Positions 8,402 through 17,019 of a DNA stretch of 64,000 nt are shown here, piece after piece (positions within the stretch are counted from its first letter, which is position 1; the number at the start of each line of letters is the position of its first letter). Source of the DNA: Paenibacillus sacheonensis (GTDB lineage: Bacteria > Bacillota > Bacilli > Paenibacillales > Paenibacillaceae); contig NZ_JAAAMU010000003.1 of the NCBI RefSeq assembly GCF_009909195.1, positions 519,630 to 583,629 of the forward strand, in the 5' to 3' direction. The translations under genes and the position numbers were made by a program. Below the pieces are notes generated by a model. The model had not been told where the DNA came from. It did no database searches and worked only from the letters and a program-made list of their open reading frames with translations.

Positions 8402-10114
8402 ATGCAGGATGTAGTTGGATTCGAGACGCGCTGTCTGCATGCCTTGGTGAAAGTATTTCCGGACGAGGAGCTTCGGGAGCAGCCGTATACGCGGGGCTCC
8501 GCCCTGCGCGGGGAGACGTTCGATTTTCAGGTGGCTTATCGGGCGCCCGCATTGACCAAGCCGATCCGGGTGAGCGTCGCTTCCGCCTTGGGCGCGGACA
8601 TTACGCTGCGGGAGGTCGGCTTGGCGCCGTCGGAGCTCCCCTGCCAGCGCCGCCATGACGATAACGTGCTGCGGGTCACGCCGGGCTTGTACCCCGATCC
8701 GCTGTATCCGATCGACGAAGAGCAGGGCGTTACGGGGATCCATTACCAGTGGAGAACCGTCTGGATAAGCGTGGAGCTGAATGAAGGGACGCCGCCCGGA
8801 ACGTATGCGGTGACCGTGCGGTTTGCGGCGATGACGGGAGAGAAGTTCGGCGAGGAAAGCTTTCGGTTGGAGGTCATGCCGGCCGTGCTGCCGCCCCAGA
8901 CGCTTATTCACACGGAGTGGTTTCATGCCGACTGCTTGGCGAATTATTACGGCGTCGACGTGTTCGGCGATGCGCATTGGCTGCTGATCGAGCGGTATAT
9001 GCAAACCGCCGTGCGGCACGGCATGAACATGGTGCTCACGCCGCACTTTACGCCGCCGCTGGATACCCAGGTCGGCGGCGAACGCCCGACGGTGCAGCTG
9101 GTGGATGTTCGGAAGGAGGAGGACGGCACGTATGCATTCGGCTTCGGCCGGCTGCTGCGTTGGATCGAACTGTGCGACCGGGTCGGCATTCGGTATTTCG
9201 AATTCTCGCATCTGTTTACCCAATGGGGGGCGAAGCACGCTCCGAAAGTGATGGCGGAGGAGCAGGGCGAGCTGCGCCGCATTTTCGGCTGGGAGACGGA
9301 TGCGGCAGGAGAAGCGTATATGTCGTTTCTTGGCCGGTATCTGCCTGCCTTGATGGAGTTTCTGCGAGAGCAGGGGCTTGAGGAACGGTGCTACTTTCAT
9401 ATCTCGGATGAGCCGCTGCTCGAACATATGCCCTGGTATCGCAGCGCGAGCGAGCTGATGCAGGCTCACCTGGGGGATATGCCGATCATCGATGCGCTGA
9501 CCCATTACGACTATTATGAGCAGGGGCTCGTGAAGCGGCCCGTTCCGGCGAACGATCACATCGAACCGTTTCTCGAGCGGCAGGTGCCGGAGCTGTGGAC
9601 GTATTACTGCTGCGTGCAGTACCGGCAAGTATCCAACCGGTTCTTCAACATGCCGTCCGCCCGCAATCGCGTGATCGGCGTCCAGCTGTACAAGTTCCGG
9701 ATCGCCGGCTTCCTGCATTGGGGCTACAACTTCTGGAATACGCAGTATTCGCTGCAGCCGGTCGACCCGTATCGCGTGACGGACGCCGGACGGAGTTTCC
9801 CTTCCGGAGACGCCTTCCTGGTCTATCCGGGGAAGGAAGGGCCGGTAGAGTCGATCCGCATGGAAGTGTTCTATGAGGGGCTGCAGGACCTCAGGGCCTT
9901 GCAGCTGTTGGAAAGCCTGGCCGGTCGCGACCGGGTGCTGGCCATGATCGAAGAAGGACTCGCGGAGCCTTTGACTTTCAGCCGGTATCCGACCGACGCC
10001 GAATGGCTGCTCGGGCTTCGGGAAAGGGTCAATGAGGCGATAAGGGATACATCGGAGTCGAACCGAAGGGGAGAGAGCAATGAAAGCGGAGAATACATCG
10101 AACGTCGAGAATAA
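8402..10114 (+). CDS. DUF4091 / GH123-like glycoside hydrolase-type protein
   Basis: 570 residues from the ATG at 8402, with AAAGGGG upstream. The first about 190 residues form a beta-rich domain, followed by a barrel-like core (HTEWFHADCLANYYGV, FEFSHLFTQWG, CYFHISDEPL). The C-terminus is typical of DUF4091 (GFLHWGYNFWNTQYS, then FPSGDAFLVYPG and EVFYEGLQDLRAL). Families with DUF4091 are related to GH123 beta-N-acetylgalactosaminidases; the paired acidic residues in HISDEPL fit the catalytic pair position. There is no signal peptide, so it would act inside the cell on imported oligosaccharide. It overlaps the next gene by 35 bp. Family is likely; the substrate is inferred only from relatives. 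Confidence 0.82.
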   Translation: MQDVVGFETRCLHALVKVFPDEELREQPYTRGSALRGETFDFQVAYRAPALTKPIRVSVASALGADITLREVGLAPSELPCQRRHDDNVLRVTPGLYPDPLYPIDEEQGVTGIHYQWRTVWISVELNEGTPPGTYAVTVRFAAMTGEKFGEESFRLEVMPAVLPPQTLIHTEWFHADCLANYYGVDVFGDAHWLLIERYMQTAVRHGMNMVLTPHFTPPLDTQVGGERPTVQLVDVRKEEDGTYAFGFGRLLRWIELCDRVGIRYFEFSHLFTQWGAKHAPKVMAEEQGELRRIFGWETDAAGEAYMSFLGRYLPALMEFLREQGLEERCYFHISDEPLLEHMPWYRSASELMQAHLGDMPIIDALTHYDYYEQGLVKRPVPANDHIEPFLERQVPELWTYYCCVQYRQVSNRFFNMPSARNRVIGVQLYKFRIAGFLHWGYNFWNTQYSLQPVDPYRVTDAGRSFPSGDAFLVYPGKEGPVESIRMEVFYEGLQDLRALQLLESLAGRDRVLAMIEEGLAEPLTFSRYPTDAEWLLGLRERVNEAIRDTSESNRRGESNESGEYIERRE

Positions 10115-11636
10115 ACCGAGCATCGAGAATACATCGAACGTTGAGTACAAATCGAACGTCGAGAATAATGTGAGTGCCGAGAACGAATCGAGCGTCGAGA
10201 ATAAAGCGAGTGCCGAGAATAAACCGAGCGTCGAGAATACATCGAACGTCGAGTACAAATCGAGCGTCGAGAATAAAGCGAGTGCCGAGTACAAATCGAG
10301 TGCGGAGAACGAACCGAGCGCCGAGAATACATGGGACGCTGAAACTAAACCAGTGGAAGTGATTATCGTGGGCGCGGGCAGCCGCAGCATGAATTACGCG
10401 AGCTATGCCCTAAGCCATCCGGATCAGATGCGGGTCGTCGGGGTGGTAGATCCGAATGCCGACCGGCGCGCGCATACGGCCGAACGTTATGGATTGGCGG
10501 CGGATATGACGTTCGCGAGCGTGGAGGAACTTGTCGCGCGGCCGCTGCTGGCGGATGCGGTGATCAACGGGACTTTGGACGCGCAGCACGTGTCGACGAG
10601 CTTGCCGCTGCTGCGGAAAGGCTACGACCTGCTGCTCGAGAAGCCGATCGGGATCGCGGAGGACGAGGTGCTGGAGCTGTATCGCACGGCGCAGGCTTAC
10701 GGCCGCAAGGTCATGGTCTGCCATGTGCTGCGGTATGCCCCGTTCTACGTGGAGCTGAAGCGGGCTCTGGAGGCAGGCACGATCGGAGACATCCTCCACA
10801 TCCAGACCGAGGAAAACGTCGACTATCATCACATGGCCACGGCGTTCGTTCGCGGCAAATTCTCGAATATGGAGCGGGGAGGCTCGAGCTTCCTCATGCA
10901 AAAATGCTGCCATGACCTCGACCTCATCACCTGGTTTCAATCGAAGGTGCGGCCGGTCAAGGTGAGCAGCTATGGCGGCCGCTCGTATTTCAGGGAGTCG
11001 CGGGCTCCTCAAGGTTCGGGAACCCGCTGCCTGACCGACTGCGCGATCGAAGAAAACTGCGTATACTCGGCGAAGAAGCTGTACGTGGACCATCCGCTCT
11101 GGCCCGTATACGTGTGGCCTCGTTATCTGGACGGCGTGCGGCTCGGCGACGAGGAGAAGCTGGAGAGCCTGCGCACGGATAACCCGTTCGGCCGCTGCGT
11201 CTGGCGATGCGATAACGACATCGCCGATCATCAGGCGGTCATGATGGAATTCGAGAACGGAAGCACCGCCGTTCACAATCTGGTCGGGGGGGCTGCGAAG
11301 GCCTGCCGCACCGTGCACATCACGGGAAGCAAAGGCGAGATCTACGGCGAGCTTGAGGAAGGGTTCTACGTGGTGCGCCGCCCGGATCTGCGGGAAGGCG
11401 GCGTATACAGCGAGCAGCGCGTCGATATTCCGGTCAGCCGCGACATGCATGGCGGCGGCGATCACCGGCTTGTAGAGGATTTCGTGCGGGTGGTGCGCGG
11501 AGACGCGTCCGCCCGATTCTCCACTTCCCTGGAGCAATCCATCGTCGGGCACCTCGTCGGCTTCAGGGCGGATGCCTCCATGGTATCCGGGCAGTCGCTG
11601 CCGTTCGATTGGAGCGACGGAGTAACGCAGGGGTAG
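10080..11636 (+). CDS. Gfo/Idh/MocA oxidoreductase with N-terminal hexapeptide-repeat extension
   Basis: 518 residues. Residues 5-88 are 14 consecutive hexapeptides of the form NxxSxVE/YKSSxE, encoded by 18-bp DNA repeats. From about residue 92 a normal Gfo/Idh/MocA protein follows, with Rossmann motif VIIVGAGSRS and the EKPIG motif containing Lys188. Reaction: NAD(P)-dependent oxidation or reduction of a sugar or cyclitol derivative. ATG at 10080 has a good site (AAGGGGAG) and lies inside the end of the DUF4091 gene, implying translational coupling. A GTG at 10353 could make a protein without the repeats, but no clear ribosome site precedes it. The catalytic part is confident; the extension is unusual and unexplained. 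Confidence 0.85.
   Translation: MKAENTSNVENKPSIENTSNVEYKSNVENNVSAENESSVENKASAENKPSVENTSNVEYKSSVENKASAEYKSSAENEPSAENTWDAETKPVEVIIVGAGSRSMNYASYALSHPDQMRVVGVVDPNADRRAHTAERYGLAADMTFASVEELVARPLLADAVINGTLDAQHVSTSLPLLRKGYDLLLEKPIGIAEDEVLELYRTAQAYGRKVMVCHVLRYAPFYVELKRALEAGTIGDILHIQTEENVDYHHMATAFVRGKFSNMERGGSSFLMQKCCHDLDLITWFQSKVRPVKVSSYGGRSYFRESRAPQGSGTRCLTDCAIEENCVYSAKKLYVDHPLWPVYVWPRYLDGVRLGDEEKLESLRTDNPFGRCVWRCDNDIADHQAVMMEFENGSTAVHNLVGGAAKACRTVHITGSKGEIYGELEEGFYVVRRPDLREGGVYSEQRVDIPVSRDMHGGGDHRLVEDFVRVVRGDASARFSTSLEQSIVGHLVGFRADASMVSGQSLPFDWSDGVTQG
10092..10343 (+). repeat. 14 tandem 18-bp units inside a coding region
   Basis: Units resemble AATAAACCGAGCGTCGAG and keep the reading frame, giving hexapeptides such as NTSNVE, NKPSVE, YKSSVE and NKASAE. 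Several units recur exactly or nearly so (NTSNVE three times), pointing to recent expansion by slippage. The opposite strand is also open through it (SRRSxY-type frames), which is a by-product of the 18-bp period. Confidence 0.92.
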
Positions 11637-11871
11637 TCGCGGAGAACGAAGAGAGACCATCGAGAGAAGCTTCGGGGGGAGTCGCGGGGAACGAAGAGGA
11701 CCATCGGGCGAAGCTTCGCGCGACGAAGTAACGCAGAGGTAGTCGCGGGAGACGAAGAGGACCATCGGGCGAAGCTTCGCGCGACGAAGTAACGCAGGGG
11801 TAGTTGCGGGAGATGAAGAGAGACCATCAGGCGAAGCTTCGCGGATGCCAGACAGCGCCGCGAAGCTTCGC
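11623..11871. repeat. Degenerate 45/61-bp tandem repeats with a GCGAAGCTTCGC palindrome
   Basis: Blocks with AGTCGCGG, GAACGAAGAGGACCATCGGG, GCGAAGCTTCGC and GACGAAGTAACGCAG recur with start-to-start distances of 45, 61 and 61 bp. The first block includes the last codons and stop of the oxidoreductase gene (ACGCAGGGGTAG). The exact 12-bp palindrome occurs at 11708-11719, 11769-11780, 11831-11842 and 11860-11871. It is non-coding. Possible roles are RNA hairpins or just copied 3' gene end. Confidence 0.82.
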
Positions 11872-11999
11872 TCTTGGCGTTTGCGGGGATAGAAGGACGC
11901 GATGGCATCAGGCAAGAAGGGCGAGAGGGGTTGCAGAATGTTGATGGAGGTTGCCGATGCATGCCATTATGTCCTGCTTGCTACCAGCACCGACCCTAA

Positions 12000-12251
12000 A
12001 CCTAAGCATCCTCCGGCTAACGATTGTATGGATCGCTAATCGGCTCAAAATGCCCGTTTTCTATCGCTAACGTCTGCCAGGAGGCTTATTGTGCGATTTC
12101 CGCGAGTAAATCAGCCTCTATACGCCAAATAACGTCTGTCACAAACGTTAGCTTTTATTTAGCCGCGTTTTTGGAGAAATAGCGCCGCTGACAACCGTTA
12201 GGCGTTGGTGCTGGCCCGAGTTTTAGTTAAACGATAGGTAGCTTGCGCCTA
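12000..12251. other. Non-coding stretch with dispersed CTAACG/CGTTAG motifs
   Basis: No convincing gene is seen. The motif TAACGTCTG occurs near 12068 and 12130, and its complements CGTTAGC and CCGTTAGG occur near 12146 and 12194, giving several possible small hairpins. This resembles short intergenic repeat remnants. No promoter or RNA family is recognised. Confidence 0.4.
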
Positions 12252-12541
12252 AGGCTCGAAAAGTTGCATTAGAGTCATCAATTGGGGCTAGCGGAGGTCC
12301 ATGAGGCTCGAAAAGTTGCATTAGAGTCATCAATTAGGGCTAGCGGAGGTCCCTGAGGCTCGAAAAGTTGCATCAGAGGCATAAATTAGGGCTAGCGGAG
12401 GTCCGTGAGTCTCGAAAAGTTGCATAAGAGTCATCAATTGGGGCTCGCGGAGGTCCGTGTGGCGCGAAAAGTTACATCAGAGGTATAAATTAGGGCTCGC
12501 GGAAGACCATGAGGCTCGAAAAGTTGCATCAAAGGCATAAA
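12252..12541. repeat. 52-bp tandem repeat array, about 5.6 copies
   Basis: Unit begins AGGCTCGAAAAGTTGCAT and ends GCTAGCGGAGGTCC-TG. Copies start at 12252, 12304, 12356, 12408, 12460 and 12512, an exact 52-bp period; the last copy is partial. Two inner variants mix: TTAGAGTCATCAATTGGGG and TCAGAGGCATAAATTAGGG. It is not a CRISPR array, because there is no alternation of constant repeat and unique spacer. Confidence 0.93.
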
Positions 12542-12552
12542 TACAATCCAAA

Positions 12553-12586
12553 GAAACCCTCCGTCTTGTTAAAGACGGAGGGTTTC
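12553..12586 (-). terminator. Strong terminator of the minus-strand beta-helix gene
   Basis: Perfect 15-bp stem (GAAACCCTCCGTCTT with its complement) around a GTTA loop, about 85 bp past the stop of the gene at 12670-16782. Read on the minus strand it is followed by TTTGG, a modest T run. It may also stop transcription entering from the repeat region. Confidence 0.8.
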
Positions 12587-12669
12587 TCAATTATCCGAGG
12601 CTGCCGTTAGACAGCTTGTTCAGGAATCGCAACGAATCGAACGAACTCCATCGTCGTTCTCGCACGTCC

Positions 12670-15600
12670 TTATTTGCCGGACTGGTCATGGGGAACGGTG
12701 ACCACGCTCGTCACGACGGTCTCGTTGCCCGCGTTGTCGGTAGCCGTATAAGTGACGGTATAGCTGCGATCCTTCTCGGCGCGCAGACTGAACGACGCAG
12801 CGGAAGTACCGATTTGCGCTTGAATGTCGTCGGCGCCGGCGTTAGGGTCGCTGCAAGCGATGGAGGTCAGGATGACCGACTTCACGCCGGACTCCGCATC
12901 GCTTGCGTTCACGGTGGCTTGGACGGGAACCATCTTATGGTTCGCCGGCCAAATCGACGTTTTGTCCAGCGTCACCGTCAGCGTCGGAGCTGTCCGGTCA
13001 ACGCCGGCGCCGATGGATTTGACGGCTTCCGCATTGCCCGCTTTATCGACGGAACGATATTGGACCGTTGGATTGCCGCCTTGCCCGAGCGAGATAAGAC
13101 CGGTATAGGCGGTCCAGTCCCCGCTGTCTCCGATTCGATATTCGGTTCTCGCGATGCCGGACAGATTGTCGGCCGCCAAGAGGGCAACCGCGGCTGGCGT
13201 GCCGTCTACGGCTTCGGCGATCGTGGAAGGAGGCGTCAAGTCCGCAAGGAACGATACGTTCGCTTCTTTCGTTACGCCCCCGAGCGTAACGGTGGCATGG
13301 ACCGAAGTGATGCCTTCTCCGGCTGCGGTTACGATGCCATGGCCATCGACGTTCGCGACCGCGGGATTGTCGCTATCGTATACGATCGTCGCTTGGCTCA
13401 AATCCGCTGGATTCCCGTCGGTTCCCAAGCCCGTCATCGTTAGTGCCGCCGAGGATCCGGCTCCCAGGTACATGCTGTCCGCCGTCATCGCAACGGAAGA
13501 AAGCACTTCTTCCACTTGCACGTTCAGTTCCGAGATGACCGCCTTGACCGGAGGCTTGCCGCTTCCCGAGAACATCCCGATCCCGACCAGGAAGTCGGTT
13601 CCCTCGAATTCCACGTTCGCGGAACCGATGGACTGCCACCCCGCGTCTTTAAAGTAGTAGCCCGTGACCGTATTGCCTTCCTTGACCAGCTTCATCCGGA
13701 ACGGGGCGTTGATGCTTTTGCCCGCGTAGTCCAGGAGCAGCCCGGTCGCCGAACCCCAGTATTGCTGCTGGGCAGGAGGCTTCTGCGCGTCCGAGATGCT
13801 CTCGTCATTGCGGAATACGTACCGGAGCACCTTGCCGGTGCCGTCCGTTCGGAACTGAACATGCTTCGAGTCCGCCGTATCCTTGGCGCGAATCATCAAG
13901 CCGACCGATGCCGGATCCGGAAAATCGAAGGAGTCGATGGTCGCCGTCAGCGTGACTTTAATATTAGGATCGGATAAATGAACGCCCTTGCTCAGGTAGA
14001 CGAAATCATCCGATTTGTCCCAAACATTGTCCCCGACGCCTACGAGCGAATAACTGCCGTCGGCACCGACCGTGACGAAGCCCTTGCTGTGGGGGCCGTA
14101 TTGCTTAACCGTCCAGCCTGTCGCTCCGGTATCCGTGCCGCCGTCAGGGAAGACAGTCAAGGTCTGAGCGGCTGCTTTGGTAATCCCGTCCAACGAGACC
14201 GTCGCGGACAGGGTGACTTGACCTTCCGACAGGGCCGTCACCGAGGCGGCGCCGTTGCTTACGCCATTAATGCGGAGGACCTGGGGGTCGCTGGAAACCA
14301 CCTGAACGTCGGCTGCGGAGAGATCCGCCGGCAAGCCGTTCTGCAGCGATCCGGCCAGACTCAGCGTTTCTTCCTGCCCGACCGTGAACAGATTCGTCGG
14401 CGACGCGAACTGCACGTCCTTCAGGAGGCTTTGGCTCACGCCCGAATCGAACGGCGTGTTTTCGATCAGACCGGTATCGTCCGCGTAAGAAATGCCCGTT
14501 GCCGATCCGGGCTTATAGATGCGCACCCTGGCATCCGTATTCGTTGGCCCCGTTCGGAACGTGATTTCTTTGCGAACGAACTGCGTATCCTTGGACGTGA
14601 TATCGATCGCGGTGCCGCCGTAATTGAATACGCCGAGAACGATGGATTCGCCGGGCTCGTTGTACACCCAGGCCACGAATTTATAGTCGGTGTCCGGCTT
14701 GAGCCCGGTGATTTTCTGCTCCACGCCGGCCCCGCCGGGGCCCAGCTTCAGACGGAATTGCCTTCCTCTTACCTGCCAGTCCGGAGATGCGGGGACTTGC
14801 TGAACGTCGGTGGTGCCGTTCGTCGTCCATTTCAGCCAGTTGTCCGTATTTCCATAGAAGCCGCTGTTCTTGATCAGGTTCATATAGGCCGTATCGACGG
14901 GAACGTAGGACGCGCTCGGAGGATTGACGAAATCCGGGCCTGCCGTCCAAGCGGTGCCGCCGAATTCATAAGCGCCCGCATCCGGGGCCGGACCTGCGTA
15001 ACCGTCCGTGATTCCTTTAATGACCGCTCCCGCGTTGATCGCCGTCGAACCGGAAGCCAGCCGGAAGTCGTTCGAAGCGGGATTAACGAAGTTTACGCCG
15101 ATGCTCGACGTCGTGTTGAACCCGTTCGCCGTGTCCGCCGTCAAGGAGACGCCGTTCGTGAAGATGTTATTGAACACCCGCGATCCGAACAGCTCTTGAT
15201 TATAAGGCGGGGACCCCCAATATCCGACGCTGTTCGTCGTATTGTTCACGACCGTATTATTGTAGATGAGTCTGTAATTGCCCGGCGTATTGAGCTGAAT
15301 GCCCACGTCGTTATTGTAGATGACGTTATGGTGCGCCACGACGTTGTTCGCGTAATTATCGAAGTAGAGGCCGACGCTCATATCCGAGCCCTTGCTGTCG
15401 TGAATCAGATTATGGTGAATGTTGCTGTTGCCCATATCGAGGCCCCAGCTATAGAGCAGCGCGCCGTCGCGGGAGAGCCACATGCCTTTCGAGATGTCGT
15501 TATACGAAATCTCTCCGCTGCCCGATCTCCAATAGATATTGAATCTGCCGGAATCCCGAATTTCGTTGCGGCTGATCAGGTTGCCGGTCCCGCTCGAAAG

Positions 15601-16782
15601 CTTGACCAAGGGATCGTAGGAGGCCATGTAGCTGCCGTCATGAATGACGTTGTTCACGATGCGGTTGCCGCTGCCCTCGATATTGATCAACGTGCCCGAG
15701 GAATAGGCGATCGTGCTGTTCTTGATTTCGTTGTTGTCGCCAACGATGCTGAGTCCGCCATTAAGCTGATCGGGGTTCGTCGTATTCTGCGAAAAGTTGG
15801 AGAAGTATACATAGTCCGCCTGAATGCCGTCCAGGACGTTATTGCTCGAACCGTTCATCGTAATGTTGGCGGCGAAGGTATGGACCCCCTTCACGACAAT
15901 GTTCGATTTTCCGTTCAAGTTAAAGGCCGTCATGCGCTTCTTGACCTCGACGTTGGCGGGAACCCCGCCGTCCGGCGCCCACAAGTACACTTTCTTCGCT
16001 GCCTCGTCCACATACCACTCGTTAGGCGCGTCCAATGCGCCCAGAATGCCGCTGAGGAAATACGTGCTGCCGAGGCGGGGATAAAGCTCCGCATAATCGC
16101 CCGTAATCGGTTCGTATGTGAGGGTATGGGTCGTGCTGTTATAGCCCGCAACCTTGCTGGTCATGCCCTGGTAGGCGTTCCCGCCTCTCTCCCACACCAA
16201 GGCGTTCTTCCAAAAGTCGGCGGGCTGCGTCAGGGCGGAATCCACGATGGACGTTGCCGATCCGGCATCCGCGGTAGCTACGCCCGCTTTCAGCCCCGGC
16301 AGCGTGTAGGCGCCTATATTCGGCCAGCGCGCTTCCCAGAGAGGGGCAACGGCGGCGCCGTTAGTAACGAACAGCTGGTTTTCTTTGCCGAGACTCCAAG
16401 CCAAATCGGTTTTGTAGATATTGCCTACATGCTGCGTCCAGCCGCCGATAGGTTCGGTACCGCTTACGATAACATCCGCGCCGGGAGCCGTCCGAAAGGT
16501 GATGGGCAGGCCGCTGCTGCCGGACGCAGCGGGAGTAACCGTCTCCCGGTATGTACCCGACGCGATGATGCACGTATCCCCGGCCTTCATGAGTTGGGCG
16601 CATTTATTGATGGTCTTGAAGGGGGCCGCCTCTGAATCCCCTGCTGCGGAGTCGTTTCCGTTCGGAGCCACGTAGTAGGTCGTTTGGGCTGCGAATACGC
16701 TGGCCGCGGGCAGCAAATCGCCGATGAAGCCAAGCGTCAACGTTAACGCCAAGCCTATACCCAGCTTCGTTTTTCTTCTCAT
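12670..16782 (-). CDS. Secreted multidomain right-handed beta-helix protein
   Basis: 1370 residues, AGGAGG nine bases before the ATG. A signal peptide (MRRKTKLGIG, hydrophobic core, cut near VFAA-QTTYY) leads into a beta-helix domain that starts TYYVAPNGND and runs to about residue 610, with many N-N/V-I-Y-N rungs (NNVIHDGS, NLIHDSKG, HNVIYNNDVG). Then come a CBM4/9-like module (about 640-785), Ig-like/BIG_2 modules (about 800-890 and 1130-1215), a LamG/DUF1349-like module (about 895-1120) and C-terminal Ig-like units. Beta-helix proteins of this build are often polysaccharide lyases or glycoside hydrolases, but no catalytic residues can be fixed. There is no SLH anchor, so it is probably released. 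It is related at its N-terminus to the protein at 39917-42574. Confidence 0.88.
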   Translation of the reverse strand: MRRKTKLGIGLALTLTLGFIGDLLPAASVFAAQTTYYVAPNGNDSAAGDSEAAPFKTINKCAQLMKAGDTCIIASGTYRETVTPAASGSSGLPITFRTAPGADVIVSGTEPIGGWTQHVGNIYKTDLAWSLGKENQLFVTNGAAVAPLWEARWPNIGAYTLPGLKAGVATADAGSATSIVDSALTQPADFWKNALVWERGGNAYQGMTSKVAGYNSTTHTLTYEPITGDYAELYPRLGSTYFLSGILGALDAPNEWYVDEAAKKVYLWAPDGGVPANVEVKKRMTAFNLNGKSNIVVKGVHTFAANITMNGSSNNVLDGIQADYVYFSNFSQNTTNPDQLNGGLSIVGDNNEIKNSTIAYSSGTLINIEGSGNRIVNNVIHDGSYMASYDPLVKLSSGTGNLISRNEIRDSGRFNIYWRSGSGEISYNDISKGMWLSRDGALLYSWGLDMGNSNIHHNLIHDSKGSDMSVGLYFDNYANNVVAHHNVIYNNDVGIQLNTPGNYRLIYNNTVVNNTTNSVGYWGSPPYNQELFGSRVFNNIFTNGVSLTADTANGFNTTSSIGVNFVNPASNDFRLASGSTAINAGAVIKGITDGYAGPAPDAGAYEFGGTAWTAGPDFVNPPSASYVPVDTAYMNLIKNSGFYGNTDNWLKWTTNGTTDVQQVPASPDWQVRGRQFRLKLGPGGAGVEQKITGLKPDTDYKFVAWVYNEPGESIVLGVFNYGGTAIDITSKDTQFVRKEITFRTGPTNTDARVRIYKPGSATGISYADDTGLIENTPFDSGVSQSLLKDVQFASPTNLFTVGQEETLSLAGSLQNGLPADLSAADVQVVSSDPQVLRINGVSNGAASVTALSEGQVTLSATVSLDGITKAAAQTLTVFPDGGTDTGATGWTVKQYGPHSKGFVTVGADGSYSLVGVGDNVWDKSDDFVYLSKGVHLSDPNIKVTLTATIDSFDFPDPASVGLMIRAKDTADSKHVQFRTDGTGKVLRYVFRNDESISDAQKPPAQQQYWGSATGLLLDYAGKSINAPFRMKLVKEGNTVTGYYFKDAGWQSIGSANVEFEGTDFLVGIGMFSGSGKPPVKAVISELNVQVEEVLSSVAMTADSMYLGAGSSAALTMTGLGTDGNPADLSQATIVYDSDNPAVANVDGHGIVTAAGEGITSVHATVTLGGVTKEANVSFLADLTPPSTIAEAVDGTPAAVALLAADNLSGIARTEYRIGDSGDWTAYTGLISLGQGGNPTVQYRSVDKAGNAEAVKSIGAGVDRTAPTLTVTLDKTSIWPANHKMVPVQATVNASDAESGVKSVILTSIACSDPNAGADDIQAQIGTSAASFSLRAEKDRSYTVTYTATDNAGNETVVTSVVTVPHDQSGK

Positions 16783-16798
16783 TACGCAATGCCTCCTC

Positions 16799-16838
16799 GA
16801 TAAGTTGTATGGACATTATCCATACTTCTAACTTATCA
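16799..16838 (-). promoter_or_regulatory. Nested inverted repeat upstream of the beta-helix gene
   Basis: Inner arms GTATGGA (16807-16813) and TCCATAC (16819-16825) with a 5-base spacer; outer arms GATAAGTT (16799-16806) and AACTTATC (16831-16838). It starts 17 bp upstream of the minus-strand ATG at 16782, overlapping the position of the 5' leader. It could be an operator (the inner dyad is LacI/GntR-sized) or a leader hairpin. Confidence 0.5.
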
Positions 16839-16994
16839 ATTCGCCCGATAATAGAAAGTCCAATATCCGCACTTTACTCTTGGATCATGCTGCATAATCT
16901 ATACTTTTGTGAACCGCGGAATTTGGCGAGCGCGATCGTCTTGAACACAGGATGCATACGCGGAATTTCGAAGCCTCCCGTACCGTTAGTTGAG

Positions 16995-17019
16995 AAAAGT
17001 GCAGATCTGGCACTTCTTT
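16995..17019 (+). promoter_or_regulatory. Operator-like site 3 (AAGTGC-N7-GCACTT)
   Basis: AAGTGC (16997-17002) and GCACTT (17010-17015) with a 7-base spacer, flanked by A-rich and T-rich ends exactly as in site 2. It lies about 150 bp before the first gene of the six-gene catabolic operon. The remainder of 16783-17166 holds the nested repeat above and a GC-rich leader with no gene. Confidence 0.55.

Noticed and set aside
9871..10332. Ser/Arg/Tyr-repeat protein on the minus strand
   Set aside because: Open only because of the 18-bp repeats; no ribosome site, and the plus frame joins to a real enzyme domain.
12252..12541. Possible CRISPR array
   Set aside because: Whole 52-bp units repeat end to end; there are no unique spacers and no cas genes.
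13978..16635. Long open frame (885 codons) on the plus strand opposite the beta-helix gene
   Set aside because: It is the shadow of the minus-strand gene: no ribosome site, Arg/Val/Asp-rich nonsense composition, no family likeness. The minus strand has a signal peptide, domains and a terminator.
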